Source: Phlebiopsis flavidoalba
Taxonomy: Eukaryota; Basidiomycota; Agaricomycetes; Polyporales; Phanerochaetaceae
Length of the DNA: 64,000 bases
Assembly: GCA_035772785.1 (NCBI GenBank)
Contig: JAOCPU010000042.1
Location: forward strand, 1 to 64,000
Direction of reading: 5' to 3'
Shown: in pieces, positions 38,170-49,846 of the stretch
Layout of the letters: each line of letters begins with the position of its first letter
Numbering within the stretch: the first letter of the stretch is position 1
Program-made: the position numbers and the translations under genes
Notes under the pieces: generated by a model
Seen by the model: the letters and a program-made list of their open reading frames with translations, nothing else
Told to the model about the DNA's origin: nothing
Databases searched by the model: none

Positions 38170-38360
38170 GGGTTGTCCATGTTCTCGATCCTCTCACTCA
38201 AACTCGCAGTCGATTTCTGAGTGGTATAAGTCAGCGCAAGCAGTAAAAAAGCGGGAAAAGTCGACGAAAAAACAATGACACTGAAAGTCTCCTTCAAAAG
38301 CCTCGCATTCGCTGTTCCAGAAAGTCCGTTGCCCAATGCATAGCATTAGATTGGTGATAT
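38170..38360 (+). other. X1: repeated exon-like segment upstream of a K gene
   Basis: This segment aligns with X2 (63430-63646). Combining frames, both give EWYKSA, a basic stretch, then LLQKPR and VPE(S/T)PL. The family is not recognised. Each copy lies upstream of a K gene: about 0.9 kb before K2 here and immediately before K7. X1 has a premature stop in each frame. Confidence 0.4.
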
Positions 38361-39264
38361 CGTCTTCGGTCAGTGTGTCCCTGTTCGGCATCTGACCAGA
38401 GTTTTAACAAGCCTTCATGCATGTGGCATGCAATAAACGATTTAAGCTAATGATTGAGAAGTTTGAAACCTGTAGCCTTCACAATGATCACGCCTCGCGC
38501 ACGCACATTTCCGCCATTCCCTTCAGCTGGCTTTGGTCTCCGAACGCCGCAGTCCGCAGCCATTGCTTCAATATTGATATCTAGATCAATTGCGACCTTG
38601 GCAGAGCTTATCGAGACGTTAGTTTCACTTGCATTTTTGACAGCTTGTCATAAAGGACGTTACACCCTCGTCCCATTATGCTCTTTGCTGCTAAAGCTCG
38701 AGGGCGACCCCTTTGTAAGCACGGAAGACGTCGACAAAACACAAGCTTTGTGAACGCTTGACAAACGCCTCAAGCATACTTTGTCAAACGTAAAGAGGTC
38801 AAGCTCGGTTGAAGGTCATGAGTCCAGATCAGCGTAGGACATAACAGACTCAAACCAGACATATGGTTACCGTATGGAGGGAGCCCAAGATATTGGTACT
38901 GCGTCACATGTCACACCGGGTGAGGTCGGGACAAGAGCAACGGAGTGCAGTGACTAGGTTAGTGGGGTGGGTGGTCGATGGATTGACCACCACTCTTCGC
39001 CATATAATGTTATACTGTCCAGACTTGTTACTCCTACGCAATCGCCCGAATTTGGCGAAAATACTCGGCGGGTCAGTGGGTCTATCCACGGACCCATGCA
39101 CGAGCTGACGCCATCAAGCCAACGTGGTATCAGTGTGCCTTGGGCGCGATTGTCTGGGTCATGATATGCTTACATAAGCGCGTGGTCTTACCCCGTGCAA
39201 AGCGCATGTTGGGACATGCAACCAGCACTCCTGGACGACTAATGACCATCCCTTGACCACCGCC
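38361..39264. other. No recognised gene upstream of K2
   Basis: A 99-codon open frame at 38454-38753 (+) has no recognisable domain. The remainder shows no feature. Confidence 0.3.
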
Positions 39265-40695
39265 ATGAGCAAACTTGGGCTGCACGAGCTTGAGAGGAGA
39301 GAGAGATGGTCTCATCGTGACGGGGCGACTCTCCAAGATCATGAGATACGCGTGGCGAGACCGCCAAGTGTTTCATCGAATCTAGAGGGTTACATGACCT
39401 CTTCTTTTCAGTCGTCTTCACCCAGATTGTGGTCCCGGTCATGGACTCCCCAGTACGAAACTTCCCCAATAGTAGCGACGGATTTCCAGCCCCTTACACC
39501 GGTCAGCTCAATTTTCTTCTCGCTTGGCTACCTGCTCTTTCGACGATCGTTAGTCTCGACTTCATCTCGTCGAGCGTCCACACGTATGGTCAGATGGTCC
39601 GGCTAGTTTACATTATAACAAACGCGTCACAACAAATTGGGAGGAGAAGTGCCAAAATTTGCTTTCGATTTTTGCGAACCAGAAGACACTCTTTGCATAC
39701 GGATACTGACAATCTATCACTGTGCGCGAATCCATGAAGGTATCTTCACAGGATGGACGAAAATCCTGATATGTGTTTCATATCACCGCAACTTGTCACT
39801 TCCGTCTCTTTACGGCTAGGTGTTTCCTTGTGTTTCGCGTTTTTTCTTATGTTTCGTACTATATGACCCCCTTTCACACATGTCAACGATCTGTTGGAAT
39901 TTGTGGATCAAAATTCTAGAGGTGTGTACTGCATTCCAGTCAATGCTTCGGGCTCTCTCTCACTTGTGTGTAGGGCTTGGGTCTCATGCATAATCAAGGT
40001 GTCGACACATCGCGTTGAGCCTCAAGCATTCCCGAGAAAAAAAGTGGCTGCTATTGGGTGTTAATTAATCCTGCAGCGATTTGTACACAAAAGAACCCTA
40101 ATGGATGGACTCCACTGGCCATGTTTCCACGATAGGGATATTCATCCCTATTCAATTGCGGGTACACGTCCCCGATCTCAGCCGACGCACACCCATTATC
40201 CCAGCGGATCGGTGTATGGCCTCCGGGGAAGTATTACTTTGTCACGATTTCGGCATGTTTCGTCCCAACGCTCCGAAGGAGAGCAGCCTGCTCTTCCTTG
40301 TATTGGGGGGACTGGGAATTGACCGGGGACGTCCCCGAGCTCTCACGAAAACCATGTCCCTATGGACCCTTCAAGTGGTCGATATCTTTAGTGCTAGGGC
40401 AAACATGTGCACAGCAGGAAGATATGAGAAGTACGAGCATCCACTAACCGGGTATGATCAGCGAGTGGCCTTTGATTTAATTTCTGCAGAAAATTCCTCG
40501 AACAATGCATTTTTTCTACACGACCTCCACGCTGAGTCTCATGACTGCCGCCCGACCTTCCGACATGAGCCAAGCGCCGAGGGATGCGCTCAGCGAGTGG
40601 CAGCAAGGATCCGCGCAAAGATACCATTATCAGTCGAGGTACGGTGTTGCCGGTCCGCCGAAATAGATATCGCAGTCCCCCCTGGTGATTTTTGA
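39265..40695 (+). CDS. K2: Agaricomycete kinase-like protein
   Basis: The start, MSKLGLHELERRERW followed by RDGATLQDHEIR, is nearly the same as K7 and leads to a WRDRQVF-type segment and GYM...LHPDW-type residues (39330-39440). Downstream are VNDLLEFVDQILE and GLGLMHNQGV (39875-40010), the usual stretch before the catalytic loop. KYYFV and DFGMFRP follow (DFG at 40246-40254, one base out of frame with KYYFV), then DVPELS, PFKVVDIF, and an S-A-E-x-A-L-S-E-W-Q-type end near 40580. This is the Agaricomycete-expanded kinase-like family, which lacks a glycine-rich loop. The catalytic loop itself is poorly readable. It is interrupted by several indels and may be a decaying copy. Confidence 0.78.
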
Positions 40696-40939
40696 TGTAC
40701 TTGCTTTCCTGTAAGTTGGGAATACTTATTACCTCGTCCCCCCCGATATGCTTGCATGTTACCTTACAGTGCTCAGGCTAGTAAACCGCAGAGATATACG
40801 TCCGTAGTTATATTAGCGTCTTCCTCTTGACCAAGCCTAGCTACTCAAAACATATACGCATATAGTAATGATATCAGTTTCATCATCGCTACTCATTTGG
40901 TGACTAGCAGAGACCTCGGGACTTGTGTCTCGCTAGGTC

Positions 40940-42390
40940 CCTGACACATCGGTGTTCTGGATAATCCGTTGTGTGCTTGTCGGCACCGGAAAGGGCCAAT
41001 GACAATATTGACGTTTGTGAAGTCACACGAAGGCTGAACAAATGCATGTGCCTCTTGCTGCCGAGCCGTCCGAGCGGGGATTAGCAGCATACGGCTCAAG
41101 CTGTCAAGAAACCGCACGGCGATGGCAACCAGGGGTGCGTTACAGAAGTTGCTCGAGGCCCAGACGAAATCGGCTTCAAGGTACCGAATCTAGCGGCTGG
41201 AGAGTCTGGTACCAGTCCGGCTACCGGGTGAAGCTTGCTGACAGTGTGCACCAGGGCCGGTCGATTGCTGAGTATCCGTTCGTGAACAACCTCGCTATTT
41301 TGTTCTCCCAGACTTCTGTAGCGACGTCGTTCATTTGAGCTCCTGAAAGCTGGGGCACAACGCCGCATTACTTAAATAAGATTTCCCAAGAGCGAGGGCA
41401 GATGGTTTTTCATTCTGTTGAAATGACATCAGCGAGGCGGGGGCAGTGTCAGATGCACTGCATGACATGGCACAATGGATTGTTTTTCCTTTTATGTGTG
41501 GCCGGCGGTGAACTGCGATCACACGATTATCTGGTCGACATCCATTGTTAGACGTCTCGGGTCAGATGTCGTCCGCGAAAGAGAAACTTCAAAAAGGCTT
41601 CACGCGAGTTGAGTGCGCAGCCGTTTGTTTTTTCTCGCACTGGCAAGTACGTACGCGAAAGCAGTTTCGCTCGATAGTCGTAAGGGCGTCGGATCTGTCA
41701 GGGATAAGAGTTGTAATCGCGAGGTTGCAGGCATCTGTCTGAGAACCTGTACTCCGAGTTAGCTGACGATATGCCTATCTTGTGAAAAACATGACATCGT
41801 GGCAGGCATTTGATTATCCGGAAGACCATCGCCGCCCGGACCATGCTGAGCCAGGTTCATATGAGCTCTAGAGACGTCGTTGTGAGGATGGCTAGTTACA
41901 TCTCGACGTTTGTCTCCTGCTGATGGCGAGAGCAATAAGTCGCACGCACGCGATGTGACTGGACTACACGTGGAAATCGTGGGGGTCGAACCGCGGGAAC
42001 TTGCCATCCCCTAAGCCACTCTGCCTGCCACCCCCGCCACTCACCCCACCATTTCCACCTTCCTTATGCCCGGCTTGTCTGCCACTTTACTTCACCCAAA
42101 TACGTCGCCTTCTAAAGAGGATGTAAGCCTTGACCACCCTTCCTAGTGCTCTCAAAACGGGTCGCGAGGAGTCTGCCGATGCTACGCACAGACGTCAGCT
42201 TTACCGGGCGAAGACTATTACTGTCACACTGGGTGCCAACGCAAGGGAGGATAAGCTCACTCACCAAAGCTAATATCATCAGGTGTGCTTGCAATGGTAC
42301 TAACTACGCTAGGTATCCTCCTCATAAGCTCGAACTACTATCAAGTGAAAATGCCAGCTTCTGGACGCGGCATCGACCCGTGGCCTAGGG
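40940..42390 (+). CDS. U1: unrecognised gene, paralogue of U2
   Basis: I do not recognise the family. It is supported as a gene by its match to U2. Both have an exon reading DEIGFKVPNL (U1) or DKTGFNAPI (U2), ending in SPATG/CPATG directly before a GTGAAG donor (41230 here). Farther on, the segment at 42110-42260 (EDV...LPSALKTGREE) corresponds by position to 55430-55500 in U2. Frames are broken and exon limits unknown. It lies between K2 and V1, all on the plus strand. Confidence 0.35.
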
Positions 42391-42587
42391 AACTACGGCC
42401 TTCAATCTGTAGAAACGTCGATCTCTTTGCACACACGGACGGAGTAATCCGTTGAAAGCCTAGCTTCTGGATGTAGTAGGGCGGTATGTTGGAGTCTGGG
42501 TCGTAGACGTCAGTATCGCGGTTAGTATCTCCATATTTACTCCCGGTGAGCTTACAGGCTCATGATCTATGAGTAGATCGTACAATT

Positions 42588-43411
42588 ATGAGCACCGAGG
42601 GCCACTTGTCTGCCATCCAACTCGATCCAGTCGCTACAGACCAGATCTTGGACGACTTTCGTCGCATGGTCGAACGTCCTACCTCTCTCCGCTCGGGGGT
42701 GCTGCAAGAAAGCCCCTGTCTTACCGTCGTGAGTGCCCATGTCCTCCTGACGTTGAACTGGAAGATGGCTTATCCCGCCACACTCGTCTGTGCAGCATCC
42801 GCCGGAAAACCAGGAGACGCGGAGTACGCGGTGCGCCTGGGGTGCGCCACAGGTGCGAAGGGCAGTGTATGTTAGCAAACAATGCTAGTGACGCTATGGG
42901 CTCCTTCATGTACTTGCACGGTAAATATCACAGTGCATTCGGATAAGAACAGCTGAGCGCACCGTGTGCTCCTATGAGCATGTACTCTACATCCCAGGGC
43001 AGAAAGCGTGGGAAGTATGAGAGGTTGCCCCATCATAGTAAACAAATGCCAAACAAGTGCTTTGTGTCGAAGTCAATGCGGGCAGCCGGCGATTGCCATC
43101 AGCAATTGATGCAGACGTCATGCATCACGTGCTCATACCTCGGCGTCCGACGCGCGACCGTGACACGCGTTGACGTCCACTTGGCAGAGATACTCATGAG
43201 TGTCACGAAGACGCACGAGCAAGCACTTCATACCATGGTCAACAAAGCCGCTATGAAGCGGAAGGCAGAACACATCATACGTGGATGCGCGTATGCATTC
43301 TGGGGAACTAGAGTCTACGCTATCACATACCGTCCAAAATCCACTGTGATCGCTTACCTCGCACTACGCATAATGGAGTTTGCCTCGCTCAAAATCATAA
43401 CTCCGATGTAG
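42588..43411 (+). CDS. V1: unrecognised gene, paralogue of V2
   Basis: The segment begins MSTEGHLSAIQLDPVATDQI and continues ILDDFRRMVERP. V2 has VGHLPTIPFDLAAV and HILDAFRRMAP at the equivalent position. Later, TRVDVHLAEILMS (43170) matches TRVDFHLGEVLMS in V2, in the same plus frame, which supports coding. Two intervening stretches are identical between the copies (42860-42884 and 42959-42998). No family is recognised. V1 converges on TKL1. Confidence 0.4.
42860..42998. repeat. Conserved segment shared with 56161-56298
   Basis: 25 bp starting GGGCAGTGTATGTTAGCAAA and 40 bp starting GCACCGTGTGCTCCTATGAG are identical in the two array blocks, with nearly the same spacing (99 and 98 bp), while the DNA between and around them differs. 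The offset between copies is 13.30 kb. Confidence 0.85.
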
Positions 43412-43489
43412 GGGTATACGACAGGTCTACGTTTATCTACTTAATGGGCTTGCAAAGCACAGCCTAGCATCGCATGAAATGTCCAACGT

Positions 43490-45934
43490 TGCATTGGCAA
43501 ACCCACATTACAAGTCAGTGCTCAACCGGATTTGACTATTTGCTTCATCTCCAGTAAAAGGTCCTTCGAATGTCCGCGCTCCTTTGGATTGAGGGCAACA
43601 ACAACGCTGGACTATCTGCCACAAACCCTCGTTCTTCAACAGTTCAGGGACGTGGGGGATGCAGTCCGGCGACGACCGCTTCTTGTCGTCTCGATTCCGA
43701 TGTTTCACTTCCCCATGGTACATCGAGCGTAAAAGCTTGCATGGTGAGTCAGCTCGTTGTCTAATCAGAATTTAGGGCATCACCTCGAAGCAGACCATTG
43801 CGAAGGAATATATATCAGAGGTGTACGTTTGGGCGTACGGAGGAACCTTCTGCGAGTTTGGCCTACAGAATTTCGGGGGCCATTTCCATCGCGGATTTCC
43901 CGTCCGAGTTGACCACCAAGGCCTTGCTGGGGGCATCAGCATATACGCTGAGTCCGAAGTCGGTGATGACTACATTTTCCTTGTCGTCAGTATGAATATT
44001 CATCTGATTACAAGTTCAAACAGCGTATGTGTAGGCGTGAATGATAGTGCTGACCGCGCGAACATCACCATGAATTACGTGTTCCCCGTGAAGGTAATTA
44101 AGAGCTTCAACGATCTCTCTGAGCTGTGAAATTCCCAATGCCATCTGAGTGTTACGCTGGTGAATTGACCGCACAACGTACCTTGACCTCAACCCATAGG
44201 GTGAAGTGACTCGCACTTTCTCCTCAGCATGTATCTTCCTGGCATAGCTTAGAATATGCCCATTGTGCATCCAGCGCGTCACGATTGATAGTCGGCGGCC
44301 TCCATTTGCGTGGGGTGATACCCGCAACAGGTAGCAGATGAGGATGAGCAAGGGTCCAGCTAGTGATTATCATCCCGATACAGTTTCTGAAGACATAAGC
44401 ATTCTGGTAGCCTTGAAAAGTCCAACTCACAATTTGCTCCTCTTTTTCGAAGCCGTCCTTTGATTAGATTTGACAGCAACAAATTACTTTGTCTTTTGTC
44501 TGCGGGTCCCACATCTTGGCAGATGCGATGTCTCCGTATCCACCGGAATCTTGGAGTGAAAACCTCTGCATCACTCCAGACACATCTGTAGCCTGACTAA
44601 ACTCCAAGCACGTCCGGCTGTATTTCTAGCTCGGATGGTAGCATATGTGTTTGTTTGAGCAAGGTATGTCATTAAACAGCGCGCAGCGCTTCGCATCCTC
44701 CACGTTGACCGCCTCTCTAACCGCGTGCTAGTGTAAGCGTTGCGAGCTTCAGAGTGAGTTTCGTGTAAGCAATATAACACAGACCGTCTTCCACCGATCC
44801 AGGAGCTCCACGATTAGAGTGTGTCGTAGACATTGAATGAGATCCATATAAGGCCCTTCGAATTGGCCACTTCGGGCTGTGATGAAATGATTCACAGATT
44901 CTCTCCCGAGTGCCTCGATAAAACTTGGCTCTGGAGGTATCTGTGAGAAGAGAATTAATGCTTCCCGCATTAAAAGCATTCATAAACCGTGCTCGTAAAA
45001 CGACGAGACAGTGATGTTGCTTCTCTAATTCATCAAAGGCAGTACGGCTCAACATTTTGACCATTTTGTGGGTAATAACTGTAGAAGCTTTAGTAAGAAA
45101 ATAAGTATATTTCAAGGTGAGACGCACGGCCGTATATGTTAATGATTCCAAAAACGACAAAGAGACAGCGCGCGGAGATGTTGCAGAGCTCCAGGGTCAG
45201 CTGAGTATAATCTTCTGTCTTAGTTTCCGCCCCTGTCACAGTTGGTCGCAACATAAGAGAAGTTATCGTCGATGAGAGAGAGTACGTCATCAATGGGACT
45301 TGGGACATTGTATGCTGGATTGAAGGAGATATCGCTGTTTGAACATCTGATCTGGGCAGATAAATAGCCAAATATTGCCTCTGTCACTCCATATGCGGAG
45401 GTCTACAAAATAAGAGACCCAATTATTTTAGTCAACGTCGAGAACATAAACATATAACCTACCGCAGTGGGGTTATTTCCAAGTTTTCTTTCAGTATCTA
45501 ACAAATTGCTTGCGATTCTAAAGAGAATGCTCAAGACTGGAGCCATCTTCATGTCCTCACTAATATGCTTGGGCAAATCGCAGCTCAGATGAGGCGGGAG
45601 AATCAGAATCTCTACGCTTCCCAGCGGTAAACGGCGTGCCAATGCGGTTGAGTCTGATTGGATTGAATAAAGGGCAGGAGCTCCTGGTGTAGCAGAATTA
45701 GTGAAAAGCAGTCGAAAATATAATTTTGCCTGCCTGGAACCAAGTCCATGACATCGATCTGGGCACTCCCAAGCTCATGTCCGTTTCTCTTCCATGGAGT
45801 CGTACCAGTACACATCTAAGCGAAGTAAGTATGTACCAGGCTGTATCTGACTTCATCTCTCTCTCAGCTTCGTTGATAGCGATGGTGCAGGGAGTATCAT
45901 TGAACGTACAGAGTAATAGGACTTCCTTCATCAA
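43490..45934 (-). CDS. TKL1: tyrosine-kinase-like protein kinase
   Basis: A tentative start at 45934 (MMKEVLLLCTFNDT) is followed by exons with predicted helical character, for example PVLSILFRIASNLLDTERKL (45520) and LTLELCNISARCLFVV (45180). The kinase domain reads WRPPTI, SRWMHNGHILSYARK-like residues (44290-44230), then EIVEALNYLHGEHVIHGDVR (44110-44050; HGD in place of HRD). VVITDFGLSVYADA follows (DFG at 43953-43961), then MAPEIL (43880), SDIYSFAMVCFEV (43800), and PELLKNEGLWQIVQRC near 43620. The order is that of a TKL kinase. Frames shift between blocks. The glycine-rich loop was not located. It is transcribed toward V1 and away from W1. Confidence 0.82.
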
Positions 45935-46841
45935 CCCATTCTATCACTTGATTTGTTGACGCGCTGGCAGCGTTCGCTTCCACTCGGCATACATAGAAGG
46001 GCCGTCCTTGAATCCGTTCTTGAAGATTCGAGCTGCGTATATACCACGTTTTCTCATGGAAGCGCGTTTTCAATTCTACATAGTTATTGCATGATTGTAC
46101 AGAGGGGGAAACGTGATGGACTTGCTAGATAAATATACGTTGGACGTTGTGGGCAGCAGAGGAAGACATCGTACGGTATCGACTGCTCCTCGGGATCGAT
46201 GCGGCAAGTTGGAACTCATCTTACGCGCGAGGCTGGCGGATCATATCGCTCTGACAGGCGTGCGACTAGAGTTCCTATAGCGAATGAAACTAGACTACTA
46301 CGGCTTTATTTCTTACGCTGTCTGAGCTGTTTCCCAGTCGATGATAGCTCGTTTGATGGTTCCAATAGGCATCAAGCGAGTTGGTCAGTAGACTCAAGGT
46401 GGGGATTACAATGTTTACCGCGATTGGACCTCGCCGTCGGCGCATGCTGTGAATCACGTACGCAGCGACCGTCGAGTACAGGCAACATGTAATGGCACTG
46501 AATGATTTCACACTTATACCATTCATAAGCACGTAGAGTATTTCAATTATGGAAATAAGTTGTGTTATGAGGGTATCCTGCAAATTACCTAAAAATGTTC
46601 ATCGGTACAGCGCTATCCAAGGAGAAAATGTATGTGGTCGGTATTCACCCAGTATGATACAGCTGAACAAACGCACCGGAGCCATGGATACCATTATAAT
46701 TATGTACACCGACGAATTGGCCTAAGGAGGAGCGCCAAAGATCCGGTTTCATATCGTTGTCAACACAGCATCTTCGCATCTCCCGAAGGACGTATTGATC
46801 GATGTATTTATGTCTGTTTGAATATCTCTATCGACATATAA
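45935..46841. other. No recognised gene between TKL1 and W1
   Basis: A 61-codon open frame at 46095-46280 (+) has no recognisable domain. The promoter of TKL1 probably lies here. Confidence 0.3.
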
Positions 46842-47922
46842 TTATCGGGCACTGAGCTCATGAATCGCTCTGGTATTGGGTAGTGGACAATAGCGACCGA
46901 AGCACGCGGCCACTTTGCTCATCAATGTCATTGCACTGGGCGAATCGTGTCTCATACACGCGTGTCTCCAGTCGGGCTCTGCACCTTGGTGTTTACTTTC
47001 GGCTGCTGGGGAAGCTTCAGTAGGGAGAGTATGCTGATCCTTAGCTTCGAGAAACCATCTCCAGGCACTGTGCGTGATTTGTATGAGGCAAGTCCGTCAC
47101 AGTAAGGTATCTTCACTTACACCATTCCACTCTTCTTCCATATCTTTTCCGCGAGGGGACACAAGTTGTGCAAGGAGGCTAGATATGCATCTCTTGACTT
47201 CTTGTCTGGGAAATCCTTCTTAATTCGTGCTGTCACCTCATCGAGAGTCTTCTTGACATTCCACATGAGATCCATCAACGCAGATATAATGGCCTTGCAG
47301 TCGAGAGTTGGCGTCGACAAAAGGGTACAGATCTTCTGTACTGCGAGAGTAGCCCCACTAGATAGAACTACAAGACATAGCGCCGCTCTAGGATACTCCG
47401 CACACATCTGCGTAGTGAAGGACAGGGGTAAACCCCTGGGTACCTCGAACCTGACCCCTACCCCTACCCCTGGAAAACCCCTACCCCTGAGCAGGGGTAG
47501 GGGTTTTCCAAGGGTACAGAGGGGTAAGGGTATTACCCAAGGGTTTAGAGGTATAAGCCATCTAAAGCTCATGCATCCAAGCATTGCTGACAATTCTGAG
47601 AGTGTTCAATGCAAGTTTTCATTGATTGACAACACTTGTGTATGTTTTATTAATGGATAACAGCCAAAATAAGTGATGAAAACATGTTATATATTATATC
47701 AAGGGTACCCCAGGGGTTTCAAGGGTTTTGGGAATCCTGACCCCTACCCCTACCCCCCGGTACCCCTACCCCTGACCCCCACGGGTTTACCCTTACCCCT
47801 GTCCTTCACTACATCTGCGTCACGGTGTTCCAGGCAGCTAGGACGGGCTCCATATCCCGCACGGCCTGGTGAGCCCGAGTGATCTCAGTCAATCGAAATA
47901 TCCAAAAATCATTGAACGGCAT
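46842..47922 (-). CDS. W1: small helical protein gene disrupted by a MITE
   Basis: Exon 1 runs from ATG 47922 (MPFNDFWIFRLTEITRAH) to 47121. Exon 2 runs from 47067 to the stop at 46842-46844 and starts AWRWFLEAKDQHTLPTEAS after a GTAAGT...CACAG intron. A 399-bp element at 47413-47811 splits exon 1 after NTVTQM. Leaving out the element and one copy of its 8-bp target duplication gives a single open frame through the junction and on to the splice donor, about 205 residues in all. Element plus duplication is 407 bp, so the insertion shifts the frame. The product is mostly helical by eye, with a hydrophobic stretch (AALCLVVLSSGATLAV) and the charged DEVTARIKKDFPDKKSR. The family is not recognised. 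It lies upstream of TKL1 in the same orientation. Confidence 0.65.
47405..47412. repeat. Target-site duplication (left)
   Basis: CATCTGCG directly precedes the element and is repeated exactly after it at 47812-47819. Eight bases is the hAT target-site length. Confidence 0.88.
47413..47811. mobile_element. hAT-type MITE, 399 bp, foldback
   Basis: The terminal inverted repeats are TAGTGAAGGACAGGGGTAA at the left and its reverse complement at the right. The TAGTG end fits hAT elements, as does the exact 8-bp flanking duplication CATCTGCG. The interior is rich in ACCCCT/AGGGGT units. It contains a perfect 19-bp inverted repeat with a 2-nt loop (47471-47489 and 47492-47510), so transcripts could form a strong hairpin. 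No transposase coding is present, so it is non-autonomous. It is inserted in exon 1 of W1. Confidence 0.9.
47812..47819. repeat. Target-site duplication (right)
   Basis: CATCTGCG is an exact copy of 47405-47412, immediately after the right terminal inverted repeat. Confidence 0.88.
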
Positions 47923-48475
47923 ACCAGATTTACAGCCATGGTAAGTCACACACGGATGTGATGATCACAGCTGAATTCAATTTGCTCGTCGGAAGTTTGT
48001 AGTGAGTGGGGATGGCGACAAAAAAGTGACGGCGGATCCATGGGGCTGGAGGCTTATATGAAGAAATGTATTCAAGTCTCTGACCCGCGTTTGAGCTCCT
48101 GGCGTTGGCTCAGATGTCATATCCGTCTAGATGATCATAATGAACAGCAATATCTTGCGTGACACAGCGCTCTCCTGATCAATTTGTCAATTGTGGCACA
48201 GAAGGGTAGCCGTCACATCGACATACCCAGGTCGGCCAAACAACAAGGCTTTTGGAGAGATTGGGGTCTAGATGCAAAGTTTGACCTGTAAGGTGACCGG
48301 GGACCATGGAAGGACAACGAAAGTTAACACTCTATTGCAAAGAGCATTTGGCCTTTCCATGGTGCGGGTGCAATAACGAAAAAACACGTGGCATCATTTG
48401 CTTACGTGATTACTCCCGTGCTAGTATGTGTTGGCTCGAACGTTGCTGCTCTACTACCGACACCTTCCGCCCTCC

Positions 48476-49846
48476 ATGTCTGATACAGAGCCCTCCGTGC
48501 AGGAGCAACTCCGTGCTAGCGAAGCAAGAATGAGTGCCATCGGTGCCAAACTGACCAAAAGTGAACTCTATTGGCGCGACAGATATCACTTTTTGGCAGC
48601 TCGGGGATATACTTTACGGCCTCGATATCACCCCGACTGGATACCCTCTTGGGTCCGAGATCCTCGTCTATACGCCGCAGAAACGGAAGATTTTCATCGG
48701 CTTACATGCGAGTACATTCTTTGTTACTTGCTACACAGCGTCTGACATCATCTTTAGCGGGACACCTCATTGATGCTACTCGGGAAAGTGATGGTCGTCT
48801 TGTCTGCATTAAACGAGTGTCTACCGACGAAGACGAGATAAACATTGGTCTCTACTTTTCGCAGCCGGATTTGAGAGCGGACTCGCGGAACCATTGTGTG
48901 CCCATTTTGGATTCCTTTCCAGACGAAACAGCTCGCAGACATTTCTTACATCGTGATGCCATTTCTAAGACGAATGGACGATCCTCCATTCGAAAGTGTG
49001 GGAGAGGTGGTGGAGTTTGCGGATCAGATGATAGAGGTGCGTCAATAATCCAAGCGTATATCAGTGCGGCTCAAAACGACATGCATCACATAAACAATTT
49101 ACGTGTAGGGCCTGGCGTTCATGCATGAACACAATGTTGCCCACCGGTGAGCTGATTTCAGTATTGCTCTATAGATTGATATTTGACGATATTCCAGAGA
49201 TTGCGCCTCGAGTAATCTTTTCATGGATGCCGGACTCATGTACCCTCAGGGGTTTCATCCCGTCTTTCGCGACAAGACTCCCGACATGTCTGCGTTTGCT
49301 CCCGTTCAAGCTCAAGATCCAGCACACTGCAGCCAATGAAATACTACATTGCAGACTTCGATCTTTCTTCCTATGTGCCTGCCGAAAATCCAAGGCTTGT
49401 CTTTGGCCGTAACGGAGCCGACAAAGAAGTGCCGGAGCTTTCCGACGAGATCCCCTACGATCCCGTTCAAAACCGACGTTTTCATTCTTGGAAACATGCT
49501 TCGACGACAACTTCATGACGTACGTGACCTCCGTGGCTTCTACACAATGCAATATTGATGTGCTGACTAGCGGTACTATCGACTTGAATTCCTCTGTCCG
49601 CTAATCCTCTCCATGACGAAGAACACACCAGAGGATCGGCCCTCCGCTGAAGCTGCACTGAGTCAATGGCGGAGTGCACGAAGGCATATTACCGCTGCTC
49701 ATCGCGCTTGCCGTTTGCGAAGACGCGACGAAAGCATCATAGCTTCAATTATTTATGATGTGGTGGCTCTGTTCAAAGTGAGCTCTCTCATTGTCAGACG
49801 CTTCCTGCGCTGGACTACGGACTGGATAGCATTGATTCTTGGGTAA
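48476..49846 (+). CDS. K4: Agaricomycete kinase-like protein with DFD in place of DFG
   Basis: The start, MSDTEPSVQEQLRASEARMS, is followed by YWRDRYHFLAARGYTLRPRY and HPDWIPSW. After an intron (about 48707-48755) come LIDATRESDGRLVCIKRV (beta-3 Lys), NHCVPILDSFPDE, SYIVMPFLRRMDDPPF (one indel before) and VVEFADQMIE. After further introns follow GLAFMHEHNVAHR, DCASSNLFMDAG (HRD...N, codon split by an intron), KYYIADFDLSS (DFD at 49354-49362), VPELSDEIPYDP, TDVFILGNMLRRQLHD, EDRPSAEAALSQW and a hydrophobic tail ending WIALILG at 49846. Catalytic Lys, Asp and Asn are present, but the DFG glycine is Asp. One break (CCC for CC near 49463) is a homopolymer change. This is one of the best-preserved K genes. 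Confidence 0.88.

Noticed and set aside
41960..42040. tRNA-like sequence on the minus strand (GCAGAGTGGC... GGTTCGACC)
   Set aside because: The T-arm does not pair, and no acceptor or anticodon stem could be formed.
47413..47811. ACCCCT/AGGGGT repeats as an internal telomere
   Set aside because: The unit is not the TTAGGG telomere unit. The repeats occur on both strands inside one element bounded by inverted repeats and an 8-bp duplication.
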